In this document: positions 1 through 9,835 of the stretch, piece by piece
How positions within the stretch are numbered: position 1 is the first letter of the stretch
Layout: every line of letters begins with the position of its first letter
NCBI GenBank assembly: GCA_036873135.1
Contig: JAPTYO010000015.1
Coordinates: forward strand, 6,991,387-7,055,386
Direction of reading: 5' to 3'
From: Clarkia xantiana subsp. parviflora
Lineage: Eukaryota > Streptophyta > Magnoliopsida > Myrtales > Onagraceae
DNA length: 64,000 nt
The notes under the pieces: model-generated
Told to the model about the DNA's origin: nothing
The model's input: the letters and a program-made list of their open reading frames with translations, nothing else
Database searches by the model: none
Made by a program: the position numbers and the translations under genes

Positions 1-515
1 GGGTCGGGTCAGCCATGTTCGGGCCGGGTCGTGTCAGCCATGTTCGGGCCAGGTCAGGTCAGCCATGTTTGGGTCGGGTTAGCCATGTTCGGGTCGGGTC
101 GGGTCAGCCGTGTTCGGGTCGGGTCGGGTCAATCATGTTCGGGCCGGGTCAGGTCAGCCATGTTCGGGCCGGGTCGTGTAAGCCATGTTCGGGCCAGGTC
201 GGGTCAGCCATGTTTGGGTCGGGTCAATCATGTTCGGGCCGGGTCAGGTCAGCCATGTTCGGGCCGGGTCGTGTAAGCCATGTTCGGGCCAGGTCGGGTC
301 AGCCATGTTTGGGTAGGGTCAGCCATGTTCGGGTCGGGTCAATCATGTTCGGGGCTCGACCCGGGTTATGTTCAAGCCGGGTCAGTTATGTTCGGGTCGG
401 GTTGGGCATGTTTGGGCTGGTCCGGGCTCGGGTCACATCGGGTCGGGTTGACATGTCCGGGTCGGGCCATATCCGGGCCGACCATGACCGTTTCATATCA
501 GGCCGTATATAACTA
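1..515. repeat. GC-rich minisatellite (20-25 bp units)
   Basis: Irregular tandem array built on GGGTCGGGTCAGCCATGTTC, with longer variants that insert an extra GGTCA or CGTGT step, so unit lengths alternate between about 20 and 25 bp. It starts at the window edge and probably continues to the left, and it degenerates after about position 350. Open frames run through it on the plus strand only because the repeat lacks stops; the translations are low-complexity and are not called as genes. GC-rich GGGTCGGG repeats also occur inside the hAT-like elements of this window (4904-5583, 60347-60840), so the array may be the inside of a related element. Confidence 0.85.
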
Positions 516-1347
516 GTTCGTGGTATTTTTACATAAATTAAAGTTACTTTTTCTATTTTTTTAAATTATTCATATGTAAAAGTATAATCTTATTAAAAAA
601 ACACATATATGGGTATTTATGTTTTTTAGTCATTGTATTAGGATATCCTAATAGAAAATGCATCCAAACATTGTATTAGGATATCCTAATACATAGTTCG
701 TGCAAACATAATATTAACTAAGCACCGACTAAGATATCGTAATCGCCGCTCAGGTAATACATGCAATCAAACATGCCCTTCGTGATTTTAACTTAAAAAA
801 TTAACCAACCAATGCATTTTTTTTTCACAATTCAGTAGTAGAAAAGATTGTATAACTCTACATTCAAGAAAAAAACTATATAAATTATATAAATATAATA
901 TATATATATATAGATAGTTTCTTATGAAAAAATACTTCCTGAATTTTATGTATCTTAAACACTTGAGTTCTATTTTCTTATTATTCTTATGTTTTTTCTA
1001 TTTTTTCCATTTTTTTTATAAATTTATGAAACTAAATATAATTATATTGATTATATTCAGTAAAGATATATCAAATATTTGTTATATATTATACATTTAA
1101 TTTTTGTTTTATTTGCATGTTATTTCATACAAATGGATAATCTTTGTATCTAATACTATCTTTAACATATTTTTATGCGATTATTTGTACGTACGTATTA
1201 ATTTGTCTTTATTTTTCCATTATATTTTAGTACAACTATATAAATGAATTTTTTAAGTTGCAATTGCAACTTTGTATTGTTAAGATGTAAAGTAACTAAC
1301 ATGTAAATGAAACGAAAATTGAAATTTTATAATAATGAGCAAGGAAG
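516..1347. other. AT-rich spacer, no gene seen
   Basis: AT-rich sequence with homopolymer runs and a short TA repeat near 900. A short direct repeat (TTGTATTAGGATATCCTAATA) occurs twice near 635-690. No credible coding frame, RNA gene or transposon end was recognised. It abuts the truncated left LTR of element D. Confidence 0.6.
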
Positions 1348-1583
1348 TGCCAAATCGTGTTAAGCAATTTACTCCGAGGCTTTGTTGTGAGGCATAATTC
1401 GCGTAGGGCTTCTCTAAAAGGAACCTCTACAAGGAACCGTTCGGCAGATCGAGAACTCCCCTCACGGTCTTGGGCAACAGGAAACATTATAGGTATGTGC
1501 GTCTTATATATTCTGTTGCGTATTAATTACCTGGCACGTATCTAGGATTTTGTTTCCGTAGTATTAATCCCCTATATCCTACA
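1348..1583 (+). repeat. Left LTR of element D, 5'-truncated
   Basis: Shares with the right LTR the blocks GTGCCAA, TTTGTTGTG, CGTAGGGCTTCT, GAACCTCTAC and TCGAGAACTCCC, and the closing run TTTCC...TTA.TCCCC...CTACA. Sequence upstream of about 1348 has no counterpart in the right LTR, so the left LTR has lost roughly its first 300 bp or was replaced by other DNA. Confidence 0.7.
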
Positions 1584-1584
1584 G

Positions 1585-1596
1585 TGGTATCAGAGC
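1585..1596 (+). other. Primer-binding site of element D (initiator Met tRNA)
   Basis: TGGTATCAGAGC lies one base after the CTACA end of the left LTR. This is the standard Copia-type primer-binding site, complementary to the 3' end of initiator methionine tRNA. Confidence 0.88.
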
Positions 1597-3681
1597 CTGT
1601 GTTAGGGAGTTCGTGTTTTTTTTTTAATAAAAATTGATGTTCTTGATTTTCTCATGCTGGCGAAATTTTAAAACTTGGTTTTAAAGTTATAAATTTTCGA
1701 TTTTTGGAGTAAATCATACTGGCCGTGATTTTTCATGATGTTCATAGTAAAGTTTGATGTTCATGATCTTCAAGAAAAACAAGACTTTTATTAAAATCAA
1801 ACTTTGGATTCTTGATCTTTGCTAGATTTTGATCTTGAAATTCGACCACTATCCCTAGTTTTCATGTTTCGGCCGAACCTCCTATGGTGTTCAAGGTGAA
1901 ATTCTTAATTTCTTAGTCCACAAGTAACCTAAACTGACCGAAAATTTTGATGAATTTTTGCAAATAGGTTTCAGCCGATTTTTCTTGTGCCTATGGATTA
2001 TGTCAAAATTAGGGCTAGGTTCACAAGATAATTGTGGATAGTAACTATCAATATATCGAGCACAATATTAGGGAACTAGATATTATTGATAATATAGTTG
2101 CATAAAATATTTAGAAAATATATATATTATTGATGAAAATATATCCCTAATATTTAATATTGACAATAATATATTTATATATATATAGTGTTGCCAAATA
2201 TATATATATATGTATATATATTGTTGATTGATTATATATCTCTAAATATAGAATCTTGACAATATATATATATATATGTGTGTGCAGAAAATTATAAATT
2301 ATTTATAATTAATTGTTACTTGGTGGCCAAGTTAAGTTTTTAGTGGACTTTAAAACCCTACTTGGCCCACAAGTATCAATTTCGGCCGAACATAATGGGT
2401 AACGGGCTGGTCTACTTTAGCACAACCGGGTCGGGTCAACCAACCCGGGTGACCAAGGGAACCCAAACTGGACCGAACCGGGTCAACCGAGCCGGGTCAA
2501 CCGAGCCGGGTCGGGTTCTACGGGTCCAAACCGGAGCGGGTCAAAGCTGGGGTTTTCTCAATCGGTCTTACCCATTTGTGTCGGGTCGGACCGGACCGGG
2601 GCAACTAATATTGTCGAACCGACCCGGTTTGAGTGGCAAACCGAACCATTTTTCAAACTGAACCGGACCGGTCCGAACCGTTTTGACCGAACCGGATTAA
2701 TTAAACCGGACCGAACGAACCGAATTAATTAAATAAAATAGGATGGTCAAATTTTTAAATCCAGTATTTTCGAACTTTAAATTACCTACACGGTGCTTAA
2801 AGGTTTAATATTTCATCGATTTAATTAAACATGATGCCTAGTTTCGATTATGGGGATGGATCTCAGAAATACATGATTTTTGGATTGGCTCATTTAGTGG
2901 ACTGAATTGCATTTGCTATTTAATTGATATTATTGCTTGATTAGAACTGTCGTCTTGACTATATCAAGCTAGCTGGATTATGCATGTTGTCGGCGGAACC
3001 CTGGTTTTCAATTAATGAGTTGCGCACTAGGATAGACATGCTATGATGGTTGTAATTGTCTAGTATCCATGTCTAGAAGTACGCATGATTTTTTTTATAG
3101 CATGAATTTCAAGTCAGCCCCTAATGTTTTAAAAGCGAAAATCAGTCGTCAAATATGGATGTTTGAATGGTGTGATCAAACATGATGTGTATGCATGAAT
3201 GTTGAGGATGAATTGGCATGTGATAATTTACTTAAGCAGTAGAATTATATATGCTAAGCATGAGTTCCTCTGAACATTAGACGCATGACGCGTATGCATG
3301 AGGTGTGGTTTGTTTCTTGGATGTGATATGCGCACGATGATTTACTTGTGTAGTAGTATTGTGTGTGCAAACTTGAAATCCTAGAAAAAGTTTTAAAAAG
3401 GGCCTTGGGAAAGCCAAGATCGAGTGTTTTAAAAACCTCTCGTTCCGGTGATTTCGATTAAACTGTTTTAAAAGACTGATCTATTAGAAAGAAGACGACG
3501 GTAATGTGAACTCTTTCACGACCCCCCCTTCCCTCGGTTTACTGTCGGTCGGTTGGATTAGATGTATGAGGAATCATTATTAGTCATCCTCTATCTCATA
3601 GATATCCGATGAACACAATTATTTTTCAAATTGTTATTGTCTTCTTGCTTATGCATAATTATCTATGTCTTTATAGTATAG
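1597..3681 (+). other. Untranslated leader of element D
   Basis: About 2.1 kb between primer site and gag. It is AT-rich with TA-rich stretches at 2100-2280, then has an island at 2395-2735 rich in CCGGGTCGGG, CCGGACCGG and AACCG words that is open in one frame (2362-2661) but looks repetitive rather than coding. A C-rich stretch lies near 3525. No gene is called. Confidence 0.55.
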
Positions 3682-4266
3682 ATGGCAGATCGAAAGTGTT
3701 TCTTCACTGAACTTGATGGTAGCAGTTATGATGAATGGGAGAAATATGTTACGAACATTCTCCTTGCTGCAAACGTTGAGGAACGTATAGACTCAACTGC
3801 ATGGAGGGTAAACACGGACGAATTTGGTATTCCAAGATACAACTACGGTCAATTGTCGCAAAAAGATTAGATAGCACGCGATTTAATTCGTGCTACCCTG
3901 GCAGAAGGAGTTGAAGAAAGCGAAGTGAACGATAGTGCTCTACACCTCTGGTGCACCATACGCCTTCGCTACGACGGAGGAATGGCCGCACAAGCAAGAG
4001 ACCTAATGCTTAGGTATTACGATATTCTTTGCAAGGACGGAGGTGTACTAACCACTGACGATCCCGAAGATGAGATAGAAATATGGAAAAGGATTCAAAA
4101 GGTGATGAGGATGTTTCCCCTTTCGTGGTTTGCAAATGATGATAGGCTCTCATGTCTGATTAATACAACTCAGATTGTGACTGAGCTATTAGAATTGCAC
4201 CTAAGTATGAATGTTCCTCCAACGAGTCCCAATCGGAATATCTCTATGATCATATCCGTAAGTTGA
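3682..4266 (+). pseudogene. Copia-type gag remnant
   Basis: Starts with ATG and reads MADRKCFFTELDGSSYDEWE, the usual opening of a Copia gag, where a small protein is followed by a conserved Y-x-x-W-x-x-x substrate-like region. A TAG stop at 3868-3870 breaks the frame, which continues in the same phase to 4266 with a helical gag-like stretch (ALHLWCTIRLRYDGGMAAQA). The last residues read better in another phase, giving a short basic tail ending near 4320, so a small frameshift is likely as well. Gag would form the particle that packages element RNA in the cytoplasm. No zinc knuckle was seen. The family is inferred from pattern only. Confidence 0.65.
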
Positions 4267-4903
4267 TGGGTAAAACCAGCAACAAAAGGTCTAAACGAAA
4301 TCCGATGCGACAAACACCGTAGATAAAAACACGTCTCAGGTACGCCTCGTTTGCCATATAAAGTCGTATATAATTTATTTTAAACACAATGTCTGACAAA
4401 ATTCACTTGTGAATTCTTCTCAGGTGTCGTGATCGATATGGCAAAGACTTATCGTCTATTTTATCGCTTTCTACTTCTTTAATTTCTACGTCTGTACCGT
4501 TTTAGTTGTAATGTGTTTACTTGTTCGATTAAGTTGTTGAATTATTGGTTAATATATGATTTGAAGTTATTGAATAAAATTAATTTCTATTCGATTCGAA
4601 ATACAATTTACTTATCAATCATCGTCCCAGACAAAGGGTACAATACGAAACGAAAATCTAAAGCCTCCGGCTTAGAACCAAGACTTTTCGATCAGGAAAA
4701 CTGTTCGACTTAAACAAAAAAATTAACATAGTCCATTCAAATTGCTATAAGTTAGTGAGAACGCAAATAACTAATCATGATTTGTTAGTACTCCATTATA
4801 AAAATTAAAATCGTAATGATGAACATGTACGAAATCGATTAAATTGAATTTTTGAAAACGAAACGATTTCACCACGGGTGAAGCTTGGTGATGCGCGGAC
4901 AAT
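4267..4903 (+). other. Internal region of element D without recognisable pol
   Basis: AT-rich sequence following gag, with a short open frame at 4513-4713 that matches no known domain by eye. Nothing that looks like protease, integrase or reverse transcriptase was found. Confidence 0.5.
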
Positions 4904-5343
4904 TAGGGATGGCAACGGGGCGGGTCGGGGCGGGTTTCCGCAGCCCCGGACCCGCCCCGCGGGTCGACCTGGCTGACCCGGCCCCTGCCAAATGCACCTT
5001 CCGGGTCGGGTCGGGTCGGGTCAAAGATCTCGCGGGTCGACCCGCGGGGCCCCGACCCGCCCCGCCACGTGAACAATTTTTTTTTTTTTTTCACTTCTCA
5101 ATATTATATATAATTTTTTTTGTCAAAATATTACATTATATATAAATTTAAAACATAAATATAACACCAATCAAATACAAACAATAAACAAATCAAATTC
5201 ATTACAAAATACAAATTCAAATCCAAACACCAAATTCAAATTAACAAATCTTAATAATCTAAATATACATCTATTTGTAATTTGGTCCATGTTATTTATA
5301 TAGGTACTATATTAATCATATTATTTAGTAAATGTTAGATCAA

Positions 5344-5407
<64 letters not shown>

Positions 5408-5583
5408 TTTAAAAATATTATATATATATATACATTTCGGGGCAGGTCTACGGGCCCCGATTCTCTAGACCCGGACCCGACCCGACCCGACCCGGACCCG
5501 ACCCGTGACCCGCGGGTCGGCGGGTCAAACCCGGGTCGGGGCCCCGCGGGTCAGCGGGGCCCCGAGACCCGTTGCCATCCCTA
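4904..5583. mobile_element. Non-autonomous hAT-like element, TAGGGATGGCAAC family, copy 1
   Basis: Terminal inverted repeats TAGGGATGGCAACGGG and CCGTTGCCATCCCTA bound a 680-bp element. Flanking octamers CGGACAAT and CGCACAAT differ by one base, fitting an 8-bp hAT target duplication. Both subterminal regions are packed with GGGTCGGG, CCCGCGGG and related words in inverted orientation. The middle is AT-rich with a long (AT)n run at about 5349-5399. No transposase is encoded, so movement would depend on an enzyme supplied elsewhere. A related copy lies at 60347-60840. Confidence 0.85.
5349..5399. repeat. (AT)n microsatellite
   Basis: About 25 uninterrupted AT dinucleotides followed by a T run, inside the hAT-like element. 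Confidence 0.95.
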
Positions 5584-6863
5584 CGCACAATGCACACGTG
5601 TTCCTCAAGAGATGAAACACATCGATTCAAAGTACAAAATTCAATATAAAGTGTGTTCTTGGTTTAAATCTTTAAGTAAAATTTCATTTGCACTAACACC
5701 CATTCAAGGGTTTCACTCATAAAAAATTCTCGTAGAGAATTTCAACGAGCATAAGGTGAAAACCTAATGCACGATCCATGGTGGATAAAACCTTGGGGGT
5801 ATGAATGAGCAATGAAAAGGAACTCCGTTAACAAGTAGTCTCTCATTATTCTCCTTTAACGATAAAACATTGGCTAAGCATTAAAACGACACACACTTCA
5901 TAAACAAGGTCAGTACCATGATATCGCGGTTCAACTAATAACCTCCATTTCACATGAAAGTTATGATTAACTGCAAATCATGTGGTGAACCTAGTTAATC
6001 TATAAATCGGTTACACGACACCATGTGAGCTATTGGTAAAGAGAGGGATCTTACCAGAATTGCGACATTCATTTTGAAAGTAAAACGCACGTAAAACCAG
6101 ATGGAATACTGAAAAGTATCTCTATAGGATACACATGTGTAATGGCTTGGGACCTTGGTGACCTGGTCGAACCTGAGACGTTACACTACTCGAGGCTGTA
6201 TTTCCATAGCTTGGAAACATCAAAACAAACGAAGAATTGATTTAACTAGAGGATGATGATGATCAGGTCCCACTCACTTCAAGTGGGAGATTTGAGGCAG
6301 AAACACAAGTGAACGATATGGTAAATGAAGATGGGGAAATTTTCATAATAAATCTAGTGGAAGGAGTCAATCTAACCACCCAGATCACTGTTGCTGCAGG
6401 TGCGAATCAAGTCGGACCTGATGATCATGTTACTGAACCGATGGAGGAAATCCAATTTTACCTCAACTACCTAATGTACCCAGTGGGAGTGGTGCAACCA
6501 ACTTGGTTCCCCGTCATCGTAACCATGTAATTAATCACGGAGGTGGAAATCCGAGACCGAGAGGTCGTCCAAGAAAAGTTGTTGGTGAAAGTTCAAGTAG
6601 CGCTTTGTTCCCAGTGGGAGTATTGCACCAATAATGAGCATTATTCCTAGTGGGAGCGTAGTTCAAGTTCAATATGGGACTAACAAGCCTAGACGTAATC
6701 TAAGGCACCGAACTTCTCCTAAGAAGTATCCCATCGAAAGAGGTGAATTGTTCACCCTCACTTCAGTTGATGAACCGGTAACGGTTAAACAAGTTATGGA
6801 TGGACCTCAAGCGAAATAATGGACTTCATAATATGTATAGTTTACCTAATGCGTTTGGGTAAA
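5584..6863 (+). other. 3' internal region of element D
   Basis: Degenerate retroelement sequence. Short open frames at 6309-6530 and 6634-6819 (the second contains KPRRNLRHRTSPKKYPIER) lie among repeated CAGTGGGAG/TAGTGGGAG words. AAGTGGGAGA at 6280-6292 resembles a Copia polypurine tract but lies about 570 bp before the apparent right LTR. No pol domain recognised. Confidence 0.45.
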
Positions 6864-7395
6864 TGTCACATTAGGGTAATTGGGCTAGTCCCAAATCCCA
6901 ATTGACGTGGGAGGACCAAAAAAATGGGCCTCCTCATTACATAGGCCGGCCGAACCTCATGGAGGGGGTAAAGTGGACTTTTGTTCACTTTACTCCTCCA
7001 ATAAATAAGAGGTGTTAGGGTATCTTTTAAGGTTAATCATAATTCCCTATCAAGAGTGTTTTGAGAGAAAACCCTCCCCCACACATAGTAAGGTTCGGCC
7101 GAACCTCTCCTTCCACCAAGGGTGTGCCAATTGCTTGCGAGCAACTCTCCGAAGATCTGTCCCTGTGCCAAGAATCGATCAGAGGATTTGTTGTGGAGCT
7201 TATACCACGTAGGGCTTCTTTAACAAGAACCTCTACGGGTTCCGTCCGGTGGGTCGAGAACTCCCTGGAGCAAAGGATCCTTCATCTACGGGAAACTGGT
7301 ATTAGGTATGTGTAACTCTTCCGCTGCGTAATTTCGATTACATGCACGTACCATGTTTTAGTGTTTCCATACTGATTACTCCCCGTAATCTAACA
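6864..7395 (+). repeat. Right LTR of element D
   Basis: The right boundary is the TAACA end at 7395, corresponding to CTACA at the left LTR end. The left boundary is approximate, taken as the TGTCACATTAGGG at 6864, because the left LTR has lost this part. The sequence contains TTCGGCCGAACCT twice and a weak AATAAATAAG promoter-like box near 7000. Confidence 0.6.
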
Positions 7396-8287
7396 CACCA
7401 CACTTGGTGTTTCCTCCTTCAGCTGTGTTCAACCCAACCATCGCAACGGTTTAGTGTTGTCTACTCCTAAGAGCATTGACATAGCATTTGCGTGCGGGTG
7501 TTTGATCACCCAACACTTCGCCGATTCCATTTTTCGTAAAAAAATTCATCTTCTGATGAACGGTCGAAGGCATAATATCATATGGTTTGATGGTTGTTCT
7601 GCCCAGAATCCCATTGTACGCGCCCAAAGCTTCGACTACCACGAATGTGACATTGATGTTCAGAGTCGTCCATCCTTCTTCCATTGTCACTGGAAGTGTG
7701 ATTACTCCCAGAGGATATGTTGCTGTGCCTGCAAAGCTTACAAGTGGGAAGCTTCCAGGGGTTAAATCTGCTATTGATTTTCCAAGCTGTTCTAGCATAT
7801 GACATGTAGAATGTCTGTAGAACTTCCTCCGTCAACCAGGATTCTTTTGACGTCGTATCCTGCTATGTCCATGGTAATGACTAAGGCGTCATCGTGAGGG
7901 TAGACTATGTGTTTCATGTCTGCTCTAGAGAATTGTATGACAATGTTCTCTTGTTCAGGCTGTCGCCTCTTCCTGTACTTAGGAAGTATTCCTACTTGGG
8001 ATGCGTACACATCTCTTGCGTTTGAAACCTGCCCCCCTGCGGCTGGTCTCCATGTATAACACTTATCACACATCGCTCGGTAGGAGGTGGATTGTCATTT
8101 ACTTTCTCTTTTCCCTTGTTATTTGTCGAGGGCTCTCCTTGGGTTTTCTAGGTGCGGTTATCCCCTTGGTCAACATAATGTTTCAGTTCTCCCATCAAGA
8201 CAATGTTGTTTACGCACATTTTTAAACTGACGCATGTATTGGTGTCGTGGCCGTACACCTCGTGGTTTACACACCACTTTTCCATAT
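7396..8287 (-). pseudogene. Element B: end of gag and aspartic protease (Gypsy, minus strand)
   Basis: Read on the minus strand from 8287, the sequence gives a gag zinc-finger-like motif (CxxH-x4-GHDTNTC) at about 8280-8230, then a protease. The protease holds [12 protein letters not shown] near 7835-7800, with the catalytic Asp followed by Gly-Gly, and after a frame break the later block YNGILGRTTI...STVHQKM, which closely parallels the protease of element A. The frame breaks at about 7792-7800 and stops make it non-functional. The sequence ends at 7396, where element D begins, so reverse transcriptase and later domains are missing. Element A sits between this part and the rest of B gag. Confidence 0.8.
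8283..8287. other. Target-site duplication of element A, left
   Basis: CATAT directly before the TGATGAG start of the left LTR. The same five bases follow the right LTR at 18778-18782. Joining the flanks restores a continuous reading of element B gag across the site. Confidence 0.9.
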
Positions 8288-8935
8288 TGATGAGTCCGAC
8301 TATAGCCGTTAGGCCCTTTTACGGTGAGGAAACGGAAAATAGGCCCACTGGGCCCTAAACTGGAGGACAAGAAGACCAAGGCAAAGGGTCCCGACGTAGG
8401 GAGTCCCAATGATGAAAGGTCCCGACAGAGTCGGACCAGATAGACGAGCTAGAAGCTCCCGATGAGAAGCCTTTAAATAGGCCCCGATGATGAATCCCTG
8501 AGAATGATTGGCCCTGTCATGATGACGAGGGGCCCCGAGCGGTGACACAACGAGATAACTCTGGAGTCCCCGATGTTAGTCGGGACTCGTTATCAGAGGA
8601 TAAGGCCGAGATACGCGGGGCGTGGCCGAGATAAGCGAGATCATGGCCTAGATAGGCGGGATCACATCCGAGATACGCGGGATACGGGCTAACAACCCCC
8701 AACGGTTCACCAGGTAACTGAGGTACCTCTTCGCCTATAAAAGGGCAGAGGTCACCTCAGATCAATTAGGTTGAAATACATTACATGAGATTACTGCTTA
8801 CCAATCCGTACGAAATACTCATTTAAGCATCGTAGAGGGATTCTGGGTCACCGCCCGGTCTATCCCCTCTTGCAGGATTGCGTGGAGCGAAGGAGCTAGG
8901 ATCACCGTCAAAGATCGTACCGGAGTTCCACCGTG
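8288..8935 (+). repeat. Left LTR of element A, 3'-truncated
   Basis: Matches the right LTR from TGATGAGTCC to TTCCACCGTG. The last 8 bases present in the right LTR (ATCCAACA) and the expected primer-binding site are missing; the sequence passes directly into gag at 8936. It lacks 60 bp of a 20-bp GCCGAGATACGCGGGGCGTG repeat that is expanded in the right LTR. Confidence 0.92.
8736..8743 (+). promoter_or_regulatory. TATA box, left LTR of element A
   Basis: TATAAAAG in GCCTATAAAAGGGC, about 200 bp before the LTR end, where an LTR promoter is expected. The same box is in the right LTR at 18570-18577. Confidence 0.75.
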
Positions 8936-9835
8936 GTTGATGGGCCCGGACCAGTACAGCACAGGACCATTCCCCTGAATGTTCCCATCACCCCCGATCA
9001 GGTGGTAAAGATCGTGAACATCTGCATGGGAGAGCAGAAGCCGCTGGTGTCGGAGCTGAGGGATCGATCTACTCATCCCTTCGTTCCTCGACTCATAGAC
9101 ACCCTAGCCCCGCCAGGGCTGGGTATCCCCACGATAAAGGAATACGATGGCGAAGAAGATCCGGTTCGTCATGTCCAGAAGCACCTCATGGCGTGTCTGG
9201 AAAGAGCCCCGAATGAAGATAGTGTGTACGCTGTTCCCGAATACACTTGGGGAAAGAGCCCTGACCTGGTTCTTTAGTCTGCCCCCAGGCTGCATCACTT
9301 GCTGGGCAGATATGCACGACCAGTTCATTAGCAGTACCAGGGTCGTAGACATTTGCTGAAGAGTGTGAGGTCCCTGACCCAGGTGGTACAGAGGCCCGAT
9401 GAATCGCTGGCACACTATTACCAACGGTACACTGCCAGTGTAGCGGAGATCGATGAGGAGATCTCGGAGGGTGAAACCATCCGTACCTTCATTCGGAACC
9501 TAACGGCCCCCTACGGTTCCGACCTAATGCACAGCGTGGCTGAGAAAGCCGTGTGGAATATGGAGGCACTACAGAAGAGGGTGAAACGGCAAATCGATGT
9601 CCAGGAGTCAAAGATAGCCGCTGGAGAGCTGGAGCCCCCAAAGTCGAGCAAAGGGAAGCAGTCGGTTAAGCCTTCCGACGATCGTAAGTCAAAGGGTAAA
9701 CCCGAGAGCAGTCGGAATCGAGGCCGCTCTGATCGGAGAGATGATAGGTGTTCTTCAAGGAAGGACAAGCGGGAGGATCTCGACATTCCTCTCAACTGCT
9801 CCATGGCGGACGTACTAACGGTCATGGAACGATAA
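8933..9835 (+). pseudogene. Element A gag, frame-broken
   Basis: Retrotransposon gag core, the structural protein of the particle. It starts in one frame (block IPTIKEYDGEEDPVRHVQKH, near 9124-9183), continues in a second frame at about 9210-9345 (block LGERALTWFFSLPPG, the conserved gag signature), and returns to the first at about 9353 (PDESLAHYYQRY). Two frame breaks therefore lie near 9215 and 9345. After the core comes a charged Lys/Arg/Ser-rich segment. The frame closes with TAA at 9833-9835 and continues in phase into the zinc-finger-like motif of the next feature. There is no in-frame ATG at the front: the frame runs back into the truncated LTR, so the real start was lost with the primer-site deletion. 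Confidence 0.88.

Larger units (their letters stand above)
1348..7395 (+). mobile_element. Decayed Copia-like LTR retrotransposon (element D)
   Basis: The 3' parts of two LTRs align (about 1348-1583 and 7165-7395), and a primer-binding site matching initiator Met tRNA follows the left one, which is typical of Copia elements. A Copia-type gag remnant lies at 3682-4266. No protease, integrase or reverse transcriptase was recognised in 4267-6860, so the copy is either non-autonomous or heavily deleted. The left LTR lacks its 5' part, and no target duplication can be shown. The two LTR copies differ much more than those of A and C, so this is an older insertion. It is interrupted by a hAT-like element at 4904-5583 and borders element B on the right. 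Confidence 0.7.

Noticed and set aside
15..516. Overlapping open frames of 78-165 residues in the first 516 bases
   Set aside because: They are translations of a GC-rich minisatellite in several frames, low-complexity and without a conserved domain.
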